64,000 nt of DNA from Candidatus Gastranaerophilales bacterium (GCA_944323655.1 CALUTL010000002.1:1-64000), one strand, 5' to 3'; shown: positions 28,252 to 37,403, counted from the stretch's first letter. Translations and numbers: made by a program. The notes: generated by a model from the letters alone, not told the origin.

Positions 28252-29211
28252 TTAATCCTTTTTATATTTTTCAATTTCATCTCTAATGGAAACTGTAAGT
28301 TTGTCCGCTGACAATCCGTAGTAATCAAGCAAAAATTCTGCTTTTCCGCTTTGCCCGAATTTATCGTAAATCCCTATTCTTTTAACTTTTGACGGATAAT
28401 ACTCGGACAAAACTTCACAAACTGCACTTCCCAAACCGCCGATTACGGAGTGATTTTCAACGGTGATAACAAGCCCTGTTTTTTTAGCCGAATCAATTAC
28501 TGTTTCAGCATCAAACGGTTTAACAAAAGGTGCGTGGACTATTCTAATCGAATAGCCTTCTTTTTTAAGATTCTGGCATGCTTCAATAACTTCAACAAGA
28601 GTTTCTCCGTTTGTAATGACGGTTGCGTCAGTTCCGTCTTCGTAAATGACTGCTTTATACGGTTCAAATTTGTATTTATCATCAAAAACATCGCAAACAT
28701 TTGTTCTGGATATTCTGATATACATAGGCCCGTAAGTTGCGGCTGCCCAGTTAATGACCTGTTCGCATTCTCTGCAATCGGCAGGAACTATCACTGTCAT
28801 ATTCGGAAGCCCCCTCATAAGGGCAACGTCTTCTAAAGCTTGATGGCTTGCGCCGTCTTCTCCGACGGTAACGCCGCCGTGTGTGCCGATAATTTTTACG
28901 TTAAACTCAGGGTAGCAAACTGAATTTCTTATTTGATCGTAGGTTCTGCCTGTTGCAAACATCGCAAAACTTGCAGCAAAAGGTATTTTGCCGGAAACTG
29001 CCAACCCTGCTGCTGTTGCAATCATATCCTGCTCGGATATTCCGCAATCAAAAAATCTTTCCGGAAAAGATTTTGCAAAAATTTGAGTCTGTGTTGAGCA
29101 TGCCAAGTCAGCATCCAAAACTACAATATTCGGGTCTGTATGCCCTAATTTTTCTAAAGTCTTACCAAACGCAGAGCGGATGGATTTTGTTTCTTCCCTG
29201 TTTAATATCAT
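28252..29211 (-). CDS. transketolase C-terminal subunit
   Basis: The protein covers only the C-terminal half of a transketolase: the pyrimidine-binding domain (FDCGISEQDMIATAAGLA, THGGVTVGEDGASHQ) and the C-terminal regulatory domain. Split transketolases, with N- and C-terminal halves as separate subunits, are known in many bacteria. The N-terminal half would bind thiamine diphosphate and metal; it is not in this window. I start at 29211 because GAGG lies nine bases before that ATG and MILNREETKSIR is the normal beginning; the ATG at 29259 adds 16 unlikely residues. It heads the ftsE-ftsX run. Confidence 0.88.
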   Translation of the reverse strand: MILNREETKSIRSAFGKTLEKLGHTDPNIVVLDADLACSTQTQIFAKSFPERFFDCGISEQDMIATAAGLAVSGKIPFAASFAMFATGRTYDQIRNSVCYPEFNVKIIGTHGGVTVGEDGASHQALEDVALMRGLPNMTVIVPADCRECEQVINWAAATYGPMYIRISRTNVCDVFDDKYKFEPYKAVIYEDGTDATVITNGETLVEVIEACQNLKKEGYSIRIVHAPFVKPFDAETVIDSAKKTGLVITVENHSVIGGLGSAVCEVLSEYYPSKVKRIGIYDKFGQSGKAEFLLDYYGLSADKLTVSIRDEIEKYKKD

Positions 29212-29477
29212 CAAGTCCGGCCTCGTACTCCCTGTAATTTCATAAATCACACCCAACATAATAACATAAATAACGCTTGAATGACAAATTTTAGAAAATT
29301 ATATTAAGGGTTTTGTAAATTTTTTTATATCTGAAAGTCTTAATTTACGGTGTTTTTCGTATAATTATGTTAAGAATTATTAAAAATATGATTATATATA
29401 GCAATTTATTTTTTTCAGGGATATTAAAACAGTAGAATAGGAATAAAATTATTTATTTATTGAAAGGAAAAGATAAT

Positions 29478-30593
29478 ATGATGCAAATTCCAAATCTCCC
29501 CAATCCTTACATGACACCGGCGATACAACAGCCGCAGCAACCACAGAGCTATAATGCGGTAAAGATTGATGTACACAATCCGTCAGTAATCGCACCTGGT
29601 GCAGTTCCGATGCAGACTGCACAATATGCACAACCGACAATGCCTTATTACCAATATCCGCAGGCACCGGTTTACCAGTATCCTCAGGCTCCGGCACAAC
29701 CTTATTACATGCCTGTACAGCAGCCTGTGGTAATTCCTCCGCAGATTACAGAGCAAGCACCGCAAGCTCCGGCACCTGTTGTTCCGCAAGCTCCGGTAGC
29801 AACTCCTGTTGCAGAAGTTCCTGTAGCTCCTGCTCCGGTTGTTCCTGAACCTGTTGTGACTCAACAACCCGCTGAACAACCTAAAGCTGAAAAAGCTCCG
29901 CAGGTAGAAACTCCTGTTCCGCTTGAACCGCAGGTTGATTTGAATGCTTTTATCGCAAAGCTTACAAACCCTGACTATGAAGTTCAGGCTGCCGGCATGG
30001 AAGAAATAGCTAATATGGTTAAAGATAACCCGCAAAAAGCTACTGAATTGCTTGATGTTAAAGTAATGGATACTTTGAATAATATTATAAATACAGATTC
30101 TTCAAAGCTTGCAGGCCCGACACAAGAACAAATCGCCGCAAGACAAAAATTGATGAAGAATGAAAAAATGACTGATGCTGAAAAAACACTTGCAACAACT
30201 ATCACTCCGATGGAACAAGCTGAAAGAAACAAAAGCTATGCAATGTTTACAACTGCAATCCTCCAGAAACTCTACTCAGATGAAGTTTCAAAATTAACTA
30301 ACACAACTGTTCCTTTGACGGAACTTCCGGGTGCTGTTTCAATCGTAGAACAGCTTAAGAACAACCCGAACCCGATGGTAAGAACTTCTGCTATTGAAGC
30401 TTTAAGCTATATCCAACAACCGGCTTACAAAGCAGATCTTAACACAATCTTCACCATCGCAAAGAACGATCAGGACAAAAACGTTCAGGAAGCAGCAACC
30501 GCAGCTCTTGAAAAGTTAAATCAAATGAAAGATCAACCGGCAAAAACAATTGAAATGACTCCTGCCGCTCAAGCTCCGGCTCAAGCAGCATAA
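29478..30593 (+). CDS. Pro/Ala/Gln-rich protein with HEAT-like C-terminal domain
   Basis: With the ATG at 29478, behind AAAGGAAAAG, the protein is 371 residues. Residues about 1-150 are low complexity, dominated by Pro, Gln, Ala and Tyr with recurring PQAP and YQYPQAP units. They predict an extended, disordered arm. The rest is helical with two segments that read like HEAT repeats (NPDYEVQAAGMEEIANMV; NPMVRTSAIEALSYI, then NVQEAATAALEKL). There is no signal peptide or catalytic motif. A strong terminator follows the stop, so it is a single-gene unit with a leader over 100 bases long. A scaffold or adaptor role is inferred. Confidence 0.7.
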   Translation: MMQIPNLPNPYMTPAIQQPQQPQSYNAVKIDVHNPSVIAPGAVPMQTAQYAQPTMPYYQYPQAPVYQYPQAPAQPYYMPVQQPVVIPPQITEQAPQAPAPVVPQAPVATPVAEVPVAPAPVVPEPVVTQQPAEQPKAEKAPQVETPVPLEPQVDLNAFIAKLTNPDYEVQAAGMEEIANMVKDNPQKATELLDVKVMDTLNNIINTDSSKLAGPTQEQIAARQKLMKNEKMTDAEKTLATTITPMEQAERNKSYAMFTTAILQKLYSDEVSKLTNTTVPLTELPGAVSIVEQLKNNPNPMVRTSAIEALSYIQQPAYKADLNTIFTIAKNDQDKNVQEAATAALEKLNQMKDQPAKTIEMTPAAQAPAQAA

Positions 30594-30626
30594 GCAAATC
30601 AATTCCTTTCTTTAAATAATAACTAT

Positions 30627-30660
30627 AAAAGCCCTTGAGAATATTTTCAGGGGCTTTTTA
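30627..30660 (+). terminator. intrinsic terminator
   Basis: A 12-base-pair hairpin, with AAAAGCCC on the left arm and GGGGCTTTT on the right arm around an 8-base loop, ends in T residues. It closes the gene at 29478 and may also serve the convergent ldcA. Confidence 0.85.
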
Positions 30661-30672
30661 ATTTATCCTTAT

Positions 30673-31569
30673 TTAAATACTTTTGTTAATAAATAATTCT
30701 AATCCGTTCAATTTTGCTTTTGCACCTATCGGAACTGTGGTTTTGCAGCTTGTGTGTGTTATTTTGAACCCCCTTGTGCAAGGTATATTGAGTTCTTCTG
30801 ATGTCTCTTTAAAAAGCTCCAGAAGCCAATCCCTGTTATCTGTGTCTGCAAAATATCCGAAACAAAGTCCTTTAACATTTTGTCTGAATTTTTCAATATT
30901 CATCAATTGTCTAAGCATCCTGTCAATTTTATAAACCGGTTCACAGATATCTTCAGCGATAAAAATAAACGGCTCATCAGGGATAAAGTCAATTCCGCAA
31001 AGGGATGTTACAGTCGCAAGATTGCCGCCCCATAAAAGCCCTTCAGCTTCTCCTTGTTTAATAACGGTTTCTCCGAAGATTGAATATTTGTCTTCTGTCA
31101 CTGCTTTAAAAAACTCATTCATTGTATATTCTGAGCGGTCAACAAGACCGAAGTCACTCATAATCATCGGCCCTGAATATGTCATCAGTCCTGCTCTTTT
31201 TAAAAACATAAGGTTAAGGGCTGTAATGTCAGAATATCCGCAAAAAATTTTTGGGTTATTTCGTATGATTGAGTAATCAATCTTATCAATAAGTCTTATT
31301 GCGCCGTAGCCTCCGCGCATGCAGATAATTGCGTTAATTTTCGGGTTTTCAAAGAAGGCATGGATGTTTTTAACTTTTATCAGGTCATCTCCTGCAAGAT
31401 ACCGCTTTTTAAGGTACAAATCATTACTTACAAGAGTTTTAAACCCAAGCTTTGAAAAGTAATCAATTGCTGCCATAATCGGTGTTGTATCTTCATCCAC
31501 AGCACCTGATGGCGCTAATATTCCTATAGTGTCCCCCTGATTTAATGCAGGCGGTTTAATTATGTTCAT
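30673..31569 (-). CDS. ldcA: LD-carboxypeptidase (peptidase family S66)
   Basis: LdcA trims the terminal D-alanine from tetrapeptide stems during murein recycling. Family signatures are GDTIGILAPSGA near the N-terminus, the nucleophile region CMRGGYGAIRLID, FCGYSDITALN, and the C-terminal charge-relay segments WGGNLATV and EDICEPVYKIDRMLRQL. The 298 residues are standard. AAAAGGGG lies six bases before the ATG, so this gene uses a normal ribosome site, unlike the divergent dnaX only 40 bases away. Confidence 0.9.
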   Translation of the reverse strand: MNIIKPPALNQGDTIGILAPSGAVDEDTTPIMAAIDYFSKLGFKTLVSNDLYLKKRYLAGDDLIKVKNIHAFFENPKINAIICMRGGYGAIRLIDKIDYSIIRNNPKIFCGYSDITALNLMFLKRAGLMTYSGPMIMSDFGLVDRSEYTMNEFFKAVTEDKYSIFGETVIKQGEAEGLLWGGNLATVTSLCGIDFIPDEPFIFIAEDICEPVYKIDRMLRQLMNIEKFRQNVKGLCFGYFADTDNRDWLLELFKETSEELNIPCTRGFKITHTSCKTTVPIGAKAKLNGLELFINKSI

Positions 31570-31597
31570 ATTTTACCCCTTTTAAACATAACTCTGT

Positions 31598-31604
31598 TAT
31601 AATA
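31598..31604. promoter_or_regulatory. shared -10 region between ldcA and dnaX
   Basis: TATAAT on the plus strand (31598-31603) ends six bases before the dnaX ATG. The same bases read TATTAT on the minus strand (31604-31599), correctly placed to give ldcA a leader of about 23 bases that includes its AAAAGGGG site. Confidence 0.55.
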
Positions 31605-31609
31605 TTACC

Positions 31610-33490
31610 ATGAATGAAAAATATATTCCTTTATATAGAAAATATCGTCCGCAAAGATTAGAGGAAGTCGTCGGACAAGAGCATATTAAAAAAGCCTTAG
31701 CTAATGCGATTGAGATGAATAAAATTTCTCACGCTTATCTTTTTACAGGCCCGAGAGGTACGGGCAAAACTTCAACAGCCAGAATTTTTGCAAAATCTTT
31801 GAATTGTGTGAATGGCCCGACAGTAAATCCTTGCGGGGAATGCGAAAATTGTCGTGATATCACAAATTCCGTTCCTATGGACGTTATTGAAATAGATGCG
31901 GCAAGTAACAGAAAAGTCGAAGATGCGCAAAATATTCTTGAAAAAGTCATGTATGCGCCTGTTAACAGCAGGTATAAAATTTATATTATCGACGAAGTTC
32001 ACATGCTCTCTACTACCGCTTTTAATGCGCTTTTGAAAACATTAGAAGAACCTCCGAAAAATGTTATTTTTATTCTTGCAACAACCGAAGTTCACAAGGT
32101 TCTGGATACAATTAAAAGCCGCTGCCAGAGATTTGATTTCAGAAGAATTACGACGGATGATATTGTAAAACATTTAAGATACATTTCAGATAGTGAAAAA
32201 ATTAATATCACCGATGATGCGCTTTCTACGATTGCAAAAAATTCCGCAGGCGGAATGAGAGATAGTATTGCGCTTCTTGATCAGTTAAGTGTTCTTGGCA
32301 CAAAAGATGCAATTACAACTGACGATATTAATTCTTTATTAGGCCGAATTTCTTTTGATGTTTTGCATTGTCTAAGCGATTGTATTTTGGCTTCTGACCA
32401 TGCCGGAGCTGTTGAAATTCTTGAGAAGATTTACAATTCGGGAAATGAACCTGTGCAAATTCTTCAGAATTTGCTGGATTATTTCAAAAACCTTTTAGTT
32501 GTAAAAAATTGCAAGTCGGAAATCAGTATTGAGATTACTCAGCTTAATGAATTGCAGATTAAAGATATAAGCAAGCAAGCCGAAAAAGTTGAAACACATC
32601 AGATAATTTCATTATGCGACAAGTGTGCGTCTTACATAAAAGACTTGAAATCAACAAATAACCCAAGATTGTGGCTTGAGATTGCCGTAATTGATTTAGC
32701 AAATTTGACAGAAAATACAAAGCTAGAAGATTTACAAGCTAGATTAAGTGCGCTTGAAGGTGGCGGTGTCAGAGCAGAGGTTTACCATTCAGCACCTCGT
32801 CCAGAAATTCCAAGACCTGTCTCAGCTCCGCAAAAAAAAGAAATTTATTATCAAACTGAAAATAAAAATGAACATCCTGAGCCGCTTGTTGAGGAGAAAA
32901 ATTTCTCTGAACCTGTTAAGGCAGCTGTGAAGGAAGAAAATCATCAAGAAAGTTCAGATTTTTCTCCGATGCCTGTTTCAAAGGCTTCAAGCGGAGGAGA
33001 TATATTATCGCTTTGGGGAGAACTTTTGGCAAATATTCAAAGCGCCCCGACAAGAGCTCTCTTAAAGCAGTGGGCAAAACCCGTTAAACTTCAGGCAGAT
33101 GAGGTTGTTATCACGGTTAAAAATGATATGTTGCTCGGACAGTTTGTATCCGGAAGTAAAAAAGCTGTTTTACAAAAAGCTGTTGATAGCCTTTTTAATC
33201 AGGAAAATACTAATATGACGATTCGGCTTCCTCAAGCAGGAGATGATATTCCGCAAGGGAATGTGACTGTCCCAAAGCCTAAGCCGGCTCCTGTTGTAAA
33301 AACCTCAGAGCCGGATGAAAATGAAAATTTAGAAGATGTTTCAGCTGCTGTAGAAGCTTCTGAAGATGAATCTGAAGACGGCGCAGAAGATCCTTCTGAT
33401 AATTCTCAAAAAGCTCAAGCATTTGAAGATATTCATTCAGATACCGTGAATATGGTTATGGACTTGTTTGACGGAAAAGTAATTGATTAA
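31610..33490 (+). CDS. dnaX: DNA polymerase III subunit tau/gamma
   Basis: DnaX is the AAA+ clamp-loader subunit of the replicase. Walker A GPRGTGKT lies at residues 47-54, the zinc site is C66, C75, C78 and C81, and Walker B IIDEVH is at 126-131. The clamp-loader helical domain follows to about 365, then a Pro/Glu-rich linker, a tau-like domain around 460-540 and an acidic tail. The 626 residues point to the full-length tau form. In many bacteria dnaX is followed by ybaB-recR; here that pair is 11 kb away. The ATG has the leaderless -10 spacing. Confidence 0.95.
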   Translation: MNEKYIPLYRKYRPQRLEEVVGQEHIKKALANAIEMNKISHAYLFTGPRGTGKTSTARIFAKSLNCVNGPTVNPCGECENCRDITNSVPMDVIEIDAASNRKVEDAQNILEKVMYAPVNSRYKIYIIDEVHMLSTTAFNALLKTLEEPPKNVIFILATTEVHKVLDTIKSRCQRFDFRRITTDDIVKHLRYISDSEKINITDDALSTIAKNSAGGMRDSIALLDQLSVLGTKDAITTDDINSLLGRISFDVLHCLSDCILASDHAGAVEILEKIYNSGNEPVQILQNLLDYFKNLLVVKNCKSEISIEITQLNELQIKDISKQAEKVETHQIISLCDKCASYIKDLKSTNNPRLWLEIAVIDLANLTENTKLEDLQARLSALEGGGVRAEVYHSAPRPEIPRPVSAPQKKEIYYQTENKNEHPEPLVEEKNFSEPVKAAVKEENHQESSDFSPMPVSKASSGGDILSLWGELLANIQSAPTRALLKQWAKPVKLQADEVVITVKNDMLLGQFVSGSKKAVLQKAVDSLFNQENTNMTIRLPQAGDDIPQGNVTVPKPKPAPVVKTSEPDENENLEDVSAAVEASEDESEDGAEDPSDNSQKAQAFEDIHSDTVNMVMDLFDGKVID

Positions 33491-33521
33491 GGCTTCATCG
33501 TTCAAGATAAAGTAAGAAGTT

Positions 33522-34577
33522 CTATTTGTGTGCTTTGTAGTAAGTAAGCATTATGTCAGGTTCGAAAGTTTTTATTTCGTCGAACTTGAAATTTAATGTG
33601 TCTTTTATAAATTGAATATCTTTACCGTCAAAGGCGGATTTTGCAGTGTTGTCGGAAATTATTTTCGGTGCGATAAAATGGTAAATTTTGTCAGTATAGT
33701 CAATAATAGAGCCGTTTAATTTTCCGCCGCATTCGGCAAGTATACTCATAATTCCGATTTCATAAGCTTTTTTTATAATAAATTCAATATCAAGTTTTTC
33801 CTTAATTGTCGGGGTAGGAATAAAATTAATGTCAGGAATTTCGGGAGGGGGTAGTGTTTCATCGAAAAACACGTGTATATTTCCGGACTTATAAATATCA
33901 GCATTTTTAAAATCAGTTTTTAGAGTTCTGTCTAAAATGAGTTTGTTTCTATGCTCCATTGTCGGGTTGTCCGCAATAATCGTCGAAGAACTTGTTAGAA
34001 TTGCGTCATATTTATAACGTATTCTTTTGACTTCTTGGCGTGCTTTATCTGACGTTATCCATTTTGAATCACCGGTTGAAGTTGCAATTTTGCCATCCAG
34101 TGTAGTCGCTGTTTTGAGTGCGACAAATGTTCGTTTTTCTTTTTGATTAGTTATGAAAATTTCGTTTAATTTTTTAGCTTCAGCTTCCAAGATTCCTTCA
34201 ACAACCTCAATACCTGCATCAGTCAGTTTTTTAATTCCGTTCCCTGAAACAATCGGGTTAACATCGCGCATTCCTATTATAACTTTTTTAATCCCGTATT
34301 CAATAATCAAATCCGCACATGGAGGCGTTTTCCCATAATGTGAGCAGGGTTCAAGATTAACAATAAGTGTTCCGCCATTTGCTATCTCCGGTGTTATTTT
34401 TAAAAGTGCATTACGTTCTGCATGGTTTTCACCGTACTTGGCATGGAAACCTTCTGAAACAATTTCACCTTCTCTATTAAGCACAACACACCCGACAAGC
34501 GGATTCGGTGAAGTACCGCCTTCTCCCTTAAGAGCCAGTTCAAAGCATTTTTTCATGTATGTTTCGTATTGTTTCAT
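33522..34577 (-). CDS. ribD: bifunctional riboflavin biosynthesis deaminase/reductase
   Basis: RibD deaminates and then reduces the pyrimidine intermediate of riboflavin synthesis. The deaminase half has the zinc site HAERNAL and PCSHYGKTPPC. The reductase half starts after about residue 145 (ALKTATTLDGKIATSTGDSKWI). The 351 residues fit the fused form. No FMN riboswitch-like leader is possible if transcription begins at the ATG, as the TAAAAT six bases upstream suggests. It converges on dnaX. Confidence 0.93.
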   Translation of the reverse strand: MKQYETYMKKCFELALKGEGGTSPNPLVGCVVLNREGEIVSEGFHAKYGENHAERNALLKITPEIANGGTLIVNLEPCSHYGKTPPCADLIIEYGIKKVIIGMRDVNPIVSGNGIKKLTDAGIEVVEGILEAEAKKLNEIFITNQKEKRTFVALKTATTLDGKIATSTGDSKWITSDKARQEVKRIRYKYDAILTSSSTIIADNPTMEHRNKLILDRTLKTDFKNADIYKSGNIHVFFDETLPPPEIPDINFIPTPTIKEKLDIEFIIKKAYEIGIMSILAECGGKLNGSIIDYTDKIYHFIAPKIISDNTAKSAFDGKDIQFIKDTLNFKFDEIKTFEPDIMLTYYKAHK

Positions 34578-34583
34578 ATTTGA

Positions 34584-34589
34584 ATTTTA
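34584..34589 (-). promoter_or_regulatory. -10 of ribD, leaderless geometry
   Basis: Minus-strand TAAAAT ends six bases before the ATG at 34577; there is no ribosome site. Confidence 0.55.
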
Positions 34590-34641
34590 TCAAAAAATCT
34601 GTTATTTTGAATACTGTATAAGTTAAATAGGAGTAAATAAA

Positions 34642-35307
34642 ATGGATATCAGATACTTAGGACACAGTGCTTTTCACTTTAAATCAGGTGACAGAACTAT
34701 TCTTGTCGATCCTTATGTGAAGCAGAATGATAAATATGACTGGCATGCTGAAAATATTACTGATATTTTTGTAACTCACGGTCATGCTGATCATATCGGT
34801 GATGCCGTTGAAATTGCAAAAGAAAAAGGTGCAACAGTTTCAGCTGTTGTTGAATTAGCAAAATATTTTTCTGATCAAGGAATTACAACTAACAGTGTTA
34901 ATTTCGGAAGCTGGTTGAATTATCCTTGGGGTAAAGCAATTTTTGTTCCTGCTTTCCATTCAAATTCACTTCCTGACGGTTCTTATGCCGGAAGTGCAGC
35001 AGGTATAATTTTTGATATTGAGAATGTTCGTATGTACCATGCCGGCGATACTGCTCTTACAAGTGAAATGAAATTGATAAAAGAACTTTATCATCCGACA
35101 ATCGCAATGCTTCCGGTCGGCGGTCATTATACTATGGACGTTGTTCACGCAGCTGTTGCAGCTGATTGGTTAGGGGCTAGAACTGTTATTCCGATGCATT
35201 ATAACACTTTCCCTGAAATCAAAGCTGATCTTGAATTGTTTAACAAACTTGTTAATTTGAATAATACAAATTGCATGATTTTGAACCCTGAAGAATTAAG
35301 TAAGTAA
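34642..35307 (+). CDS. metallo-beta-lactamase-fold hydrolase, UPF0173 type
   Basis: The 221-residue protein has the metal-binding THGHADHIGD motif near residue 46. It also has the second-shell HAGDTAL and a C-terminal IPMHYNTFP, the pattern of the UPF0173 group of metal-dependent hydrolases. The N-terminus IRYLGHSAFHF is typical. AGGAG lies eight bases before the ATG. The biological substrate of this group is unknown. It stands between the divergent ribD and gshB. Confidence 0.88.
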   Translation: MDIRYLGHSAFHFKSGDRTILVDPYVKQNDKYDWHAENITDIFVTHGHADHIGDAVEIAKEKGATVSAVVELAKYFSDQGITTNSVNFGSWLNYPWGKAIFVPAFHSNSLPDGSYAGSAAGIIFDIENVRMYHAGDTALTSEMKLIKELYHPTIAMLPVGGHYTMDVVHAAVAADWLGARTVIPMHYNTFPEIKADLELFNKLVNLNNTNCMILNPEELSK

Positions 35308-35395
35308 GAGAAATTTTCTATTCCAAAATAAATTCATCGGATTAATTGCTTTATAAAATTGAATATGTTATATTTTCTTCTTGAAAAGAGGCAAT

Positions 35396-36373
35396 ATGGA
35401 TATTTTATTTTTAATAGACAGGGTGGAACTTAAATATTTTGAGTTTAACAATTTGGTGACTAACTTTTGGATTATTAGGGAATTAATAAGAAAAAATAAT
35501 AATGTTTATATAACAACTATTGATAAACTTGGAATCAGCAGTGAGAGGGCTTATGCTCACTGCTTTTCCGTGTTTGAGAATCACGGAAATATTCTTTACG
35601 ACAGAAAAGAAATTAAAAGAGATATTGAATCTTTTCCGCTGGTTTTATTCAGAAATGATCCGCCCGTTGATATTGATTACATAAATGCGACTTATGTTTT
35701 TGACTTTGTTGACAGAAATAAAACTTTTGTAATGAATGAGCCAAGAGCAGTAAGGGATTTTAATGAAAAGCTTCATGCGATGCTTTTTGCAGATTTGATG
35801 CCAGAGCATATGGTGACGTCTTCTAAAAAAGATATTCTTGAATTTTTGGATGATTATGGCGAAATTGTTTTGAAACCGCTTAATAAATGTTTTGGCTCCG
35901 GAGTTATGACGTTAAAAAAAGGTGATAAAAACACCGCTGTTATAATAAATTCCATGACAAATAACGGTTCAGGGTTAGTGATGGTGCAGCGTTATCTTGA
36001 AAAAGCAAAATACGGCGATAAAAGGGTATTGTTTTTAGGTGAGGAAGTTTTGCCTTATTGCGTGCAAAAGCTTCCGTCAAATGATGATTTTAAATTTAAC
36101 GAGCACTGTGACGCAAACATTATAAAGGCGGTATTGTCAGAGGAAGAACTTGAAAAATTTAAACCTGTTGCAAAGAAACTTAATTCAATGGGTATATATA
36201 TGACAGGTTTGGATGTAATTGACGGGAAAATTATCGAAATAAATGTAACAAGTCCTTGTTATTTTATAAAAGAAATCAACCATCATTTCGGGATAGAATT
36301 AGAGAAACAAGTTACAGATTTTATTCTATTGAAGGCGTCATCTCATCGGGCTGCGGCATTTTGTGCTCTTTAA
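35396..36373 (+). CDS. gshB: glutathione synthase, GshB type (ATP-grasp)
   Basis: GshB ligates glycine to gamma-glutamylcysteine. Recognisable parts are FRNDPPVDIDYINATYVFD, NEPRAVRDFNEKL, the ATP-grasp lysine strand EIVLKPLNKCFGSGV and the terminal metal-binding EINVTSP. The start at 35396 has AGAGG upstream; the TTG 15 bases earlier belongs to that ribosome site. The length is 325. The last 17 codons overlap the 3' end of the convergent kinase-like gene by 53 bases. A gamma-glutamylcysteine synthetase is not in the window. Retention of GshB fits a cyanobacterial relative. Confidence 0.85.
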   Translation: MDILFLIDRVELKYFEFNNLVTNFWIIRELIRKNNNVYITTIDKLGISSERAYAHCFSVFENHGNILYDRKEIKRDIESFPLVLFRNDPPVDIDYINATYVFDFVDRNKTFVMNEPRAVRDFNEKLHAMLFADLMPEHMVTSSKKDILEFLDDYGEIVLKPLNKCFGSGVMTLKKGDKNTAVIINSMTNNGSGLVMVQRYLEKAKYGDKRVLFLGEEVLPYCVQKLPSNDDFKFNEHCDANIIKAVLSEEELEKFKPVAKKLNSMGIYMTGLDVIDGKIIEINVTSPCYFIKEINHHFGIELEKQVTDFILLKASSHRAAAFCAL

Positions 36374-37397
36374 GCACACCTCCGATATCAATAATTTTAA
36401 CGATAGCTTTACCGTTTTCATCAGTTCCTATGACGGCGTTATCTTTATGCAAATCAAGGTGTCTTAATCCTGCTTTTTCAAGTTCAGACTGAAGATATCC
36501 GATAATAATTTCTTCTTTTGATCTAGGGACATATCTGCCTTTGGGGTTTGTTTTTCCAGGGTTAATATTTCTGTCAATAAGATCTGTAACATCTATGCCT
36601 GTTTGTTTTTGAAAGTCGTAGTAGAAATCTTGAAGTGTTTGATAGCTGGATTTGAAACGCACAATAGGACTTATATGTCTTGGCGGGGCTGCATATTCTG
36701 AGGTTATATAATTCCCTTTAATATCTCCCCAATATAATTTCGATATGTATTTGCAGTTTAGTCTATTTAAATTCAGCCAGTGAGCGGTTTCCGCTTTCAC
36801 ACCGTTGTAATTAGCTTCAATTGAGTCAGGGATAGAGTTTCTGAATTTTTTAATAAATAGTTTTTCAAGAGAAGGATTTTTCCCTTTTTCTTGTAAGACA
36901 TAGCCTCTGTCAATGTATCTGCCGGTAACTTTTCTTCTTTTTAAATTTACGGAGTTAGTTTCCGGAATTATGCCAAAATGGCGAAGGGCTTTTGTTAAAA
37001 ATAGAGAAGCTTCTTTCATCCTTCGATTCTCAAGATTTTTTCTGTTTTGATTAAATTCTTTACTTTTTGGGGGCGCATTGTATGGTTTAAGGTGTTTTAC
37101 GGCAGCTCTGAACGCAAGAAATATATTTTTTATAATTGAATTTTTTATTTCGTTCGGGTAATTTTCAAGCTTTTTAAGCCAGCCGTCGGGCAGAGAGCCT
37201 GCAATCCAGTTGCTTTCGGGATCTTTTGTGAAAATTTCTTCTATTTCTTTTTGTGTTTCAATAAAATTTTTAGCAAATATTTCGGTAGCGCCGTTAAAAC
37301 TTGGCTGATTTTGCTGTGTGCTCTCATTTTTTTTATTAATTTTAGCAGGCCAAAATCCTACTTTGGGGTGTATATTTATAAAATTATTTATTATCAT
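36321..37397 (-). CDS. protein-kinase-like (PKL-fold) protein
   Basis: I see a kinase-like arrangement in this 358-residue orphan. There is a beta strand GYVLQEKG (165-172) and a candidate ATP-binding lysine in LFIKKF (180-185). A candidate alpha-C glutamate, E203 or nearby, lies in the KAETAHWLNL helix, and ITSEYA (231-236) reads as the hinge. The catalytic loop is HLDLHKDN (313-320, with D315 and N320), and IIDIGG (335-340) sits where DFG belongs. The first 40 residues are Asn-rich and disordered-looking, with QPSFNGA. No membrane segment or classical signal peptide is seen. The ATG has a TACATT at leaderless spacing. A protein or small-molecule kinase, possibly secreted, is inferred. Confidence 0.6.
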   Translation of the reverse strand: MIINNFINIHPKVGFWPAKINKKNESTQQNQPSFNGATEIFAKNFIETQKEIEEIFTKDPESNWIAGSLPDGWLKKLENYPNEIKNSIIKNIFLAFRAAVKHLKPYNAPPKSKEFNQNRKNLENRRMKEASLFLTKALRHFGIIPETNSVNLKRRKVTGRYIDRGYVLQEKGKNPSLEKLFIKKFRNSIPDSIEANYNGVKAETAHWLNLNRLNCKYISKLYWGDIKGNYITSEYAAPPRHISPIVRFKSSYQTLQDFYYDFQKQTGIDVTDLIDRNINPGKTNPKGRYVPRSKEEIIIGYLQSELEKAGLRHLDLHKDNAVIGTDENGKAIVKIIDIGGVLKEHKMPQPDEMTPSIE

Positions 37398-37403
37398 ACT
37401 AAT

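Noticed and set aside
29583-30035. Minus-strand frame rich in Arg, Asn and Ser opposite the Pro/Gln-rich gene
   Set aside because: Its composition is the mirror of proline and glutamine codons on the other strand. No start signal is seen.
34578-34641. FMN riboswitch upstream of ribD
   Set aside because: The gap to the divergent gene is only 64 bases and the predicted transcript starts at the ATG, leaving no room for an aptamer.
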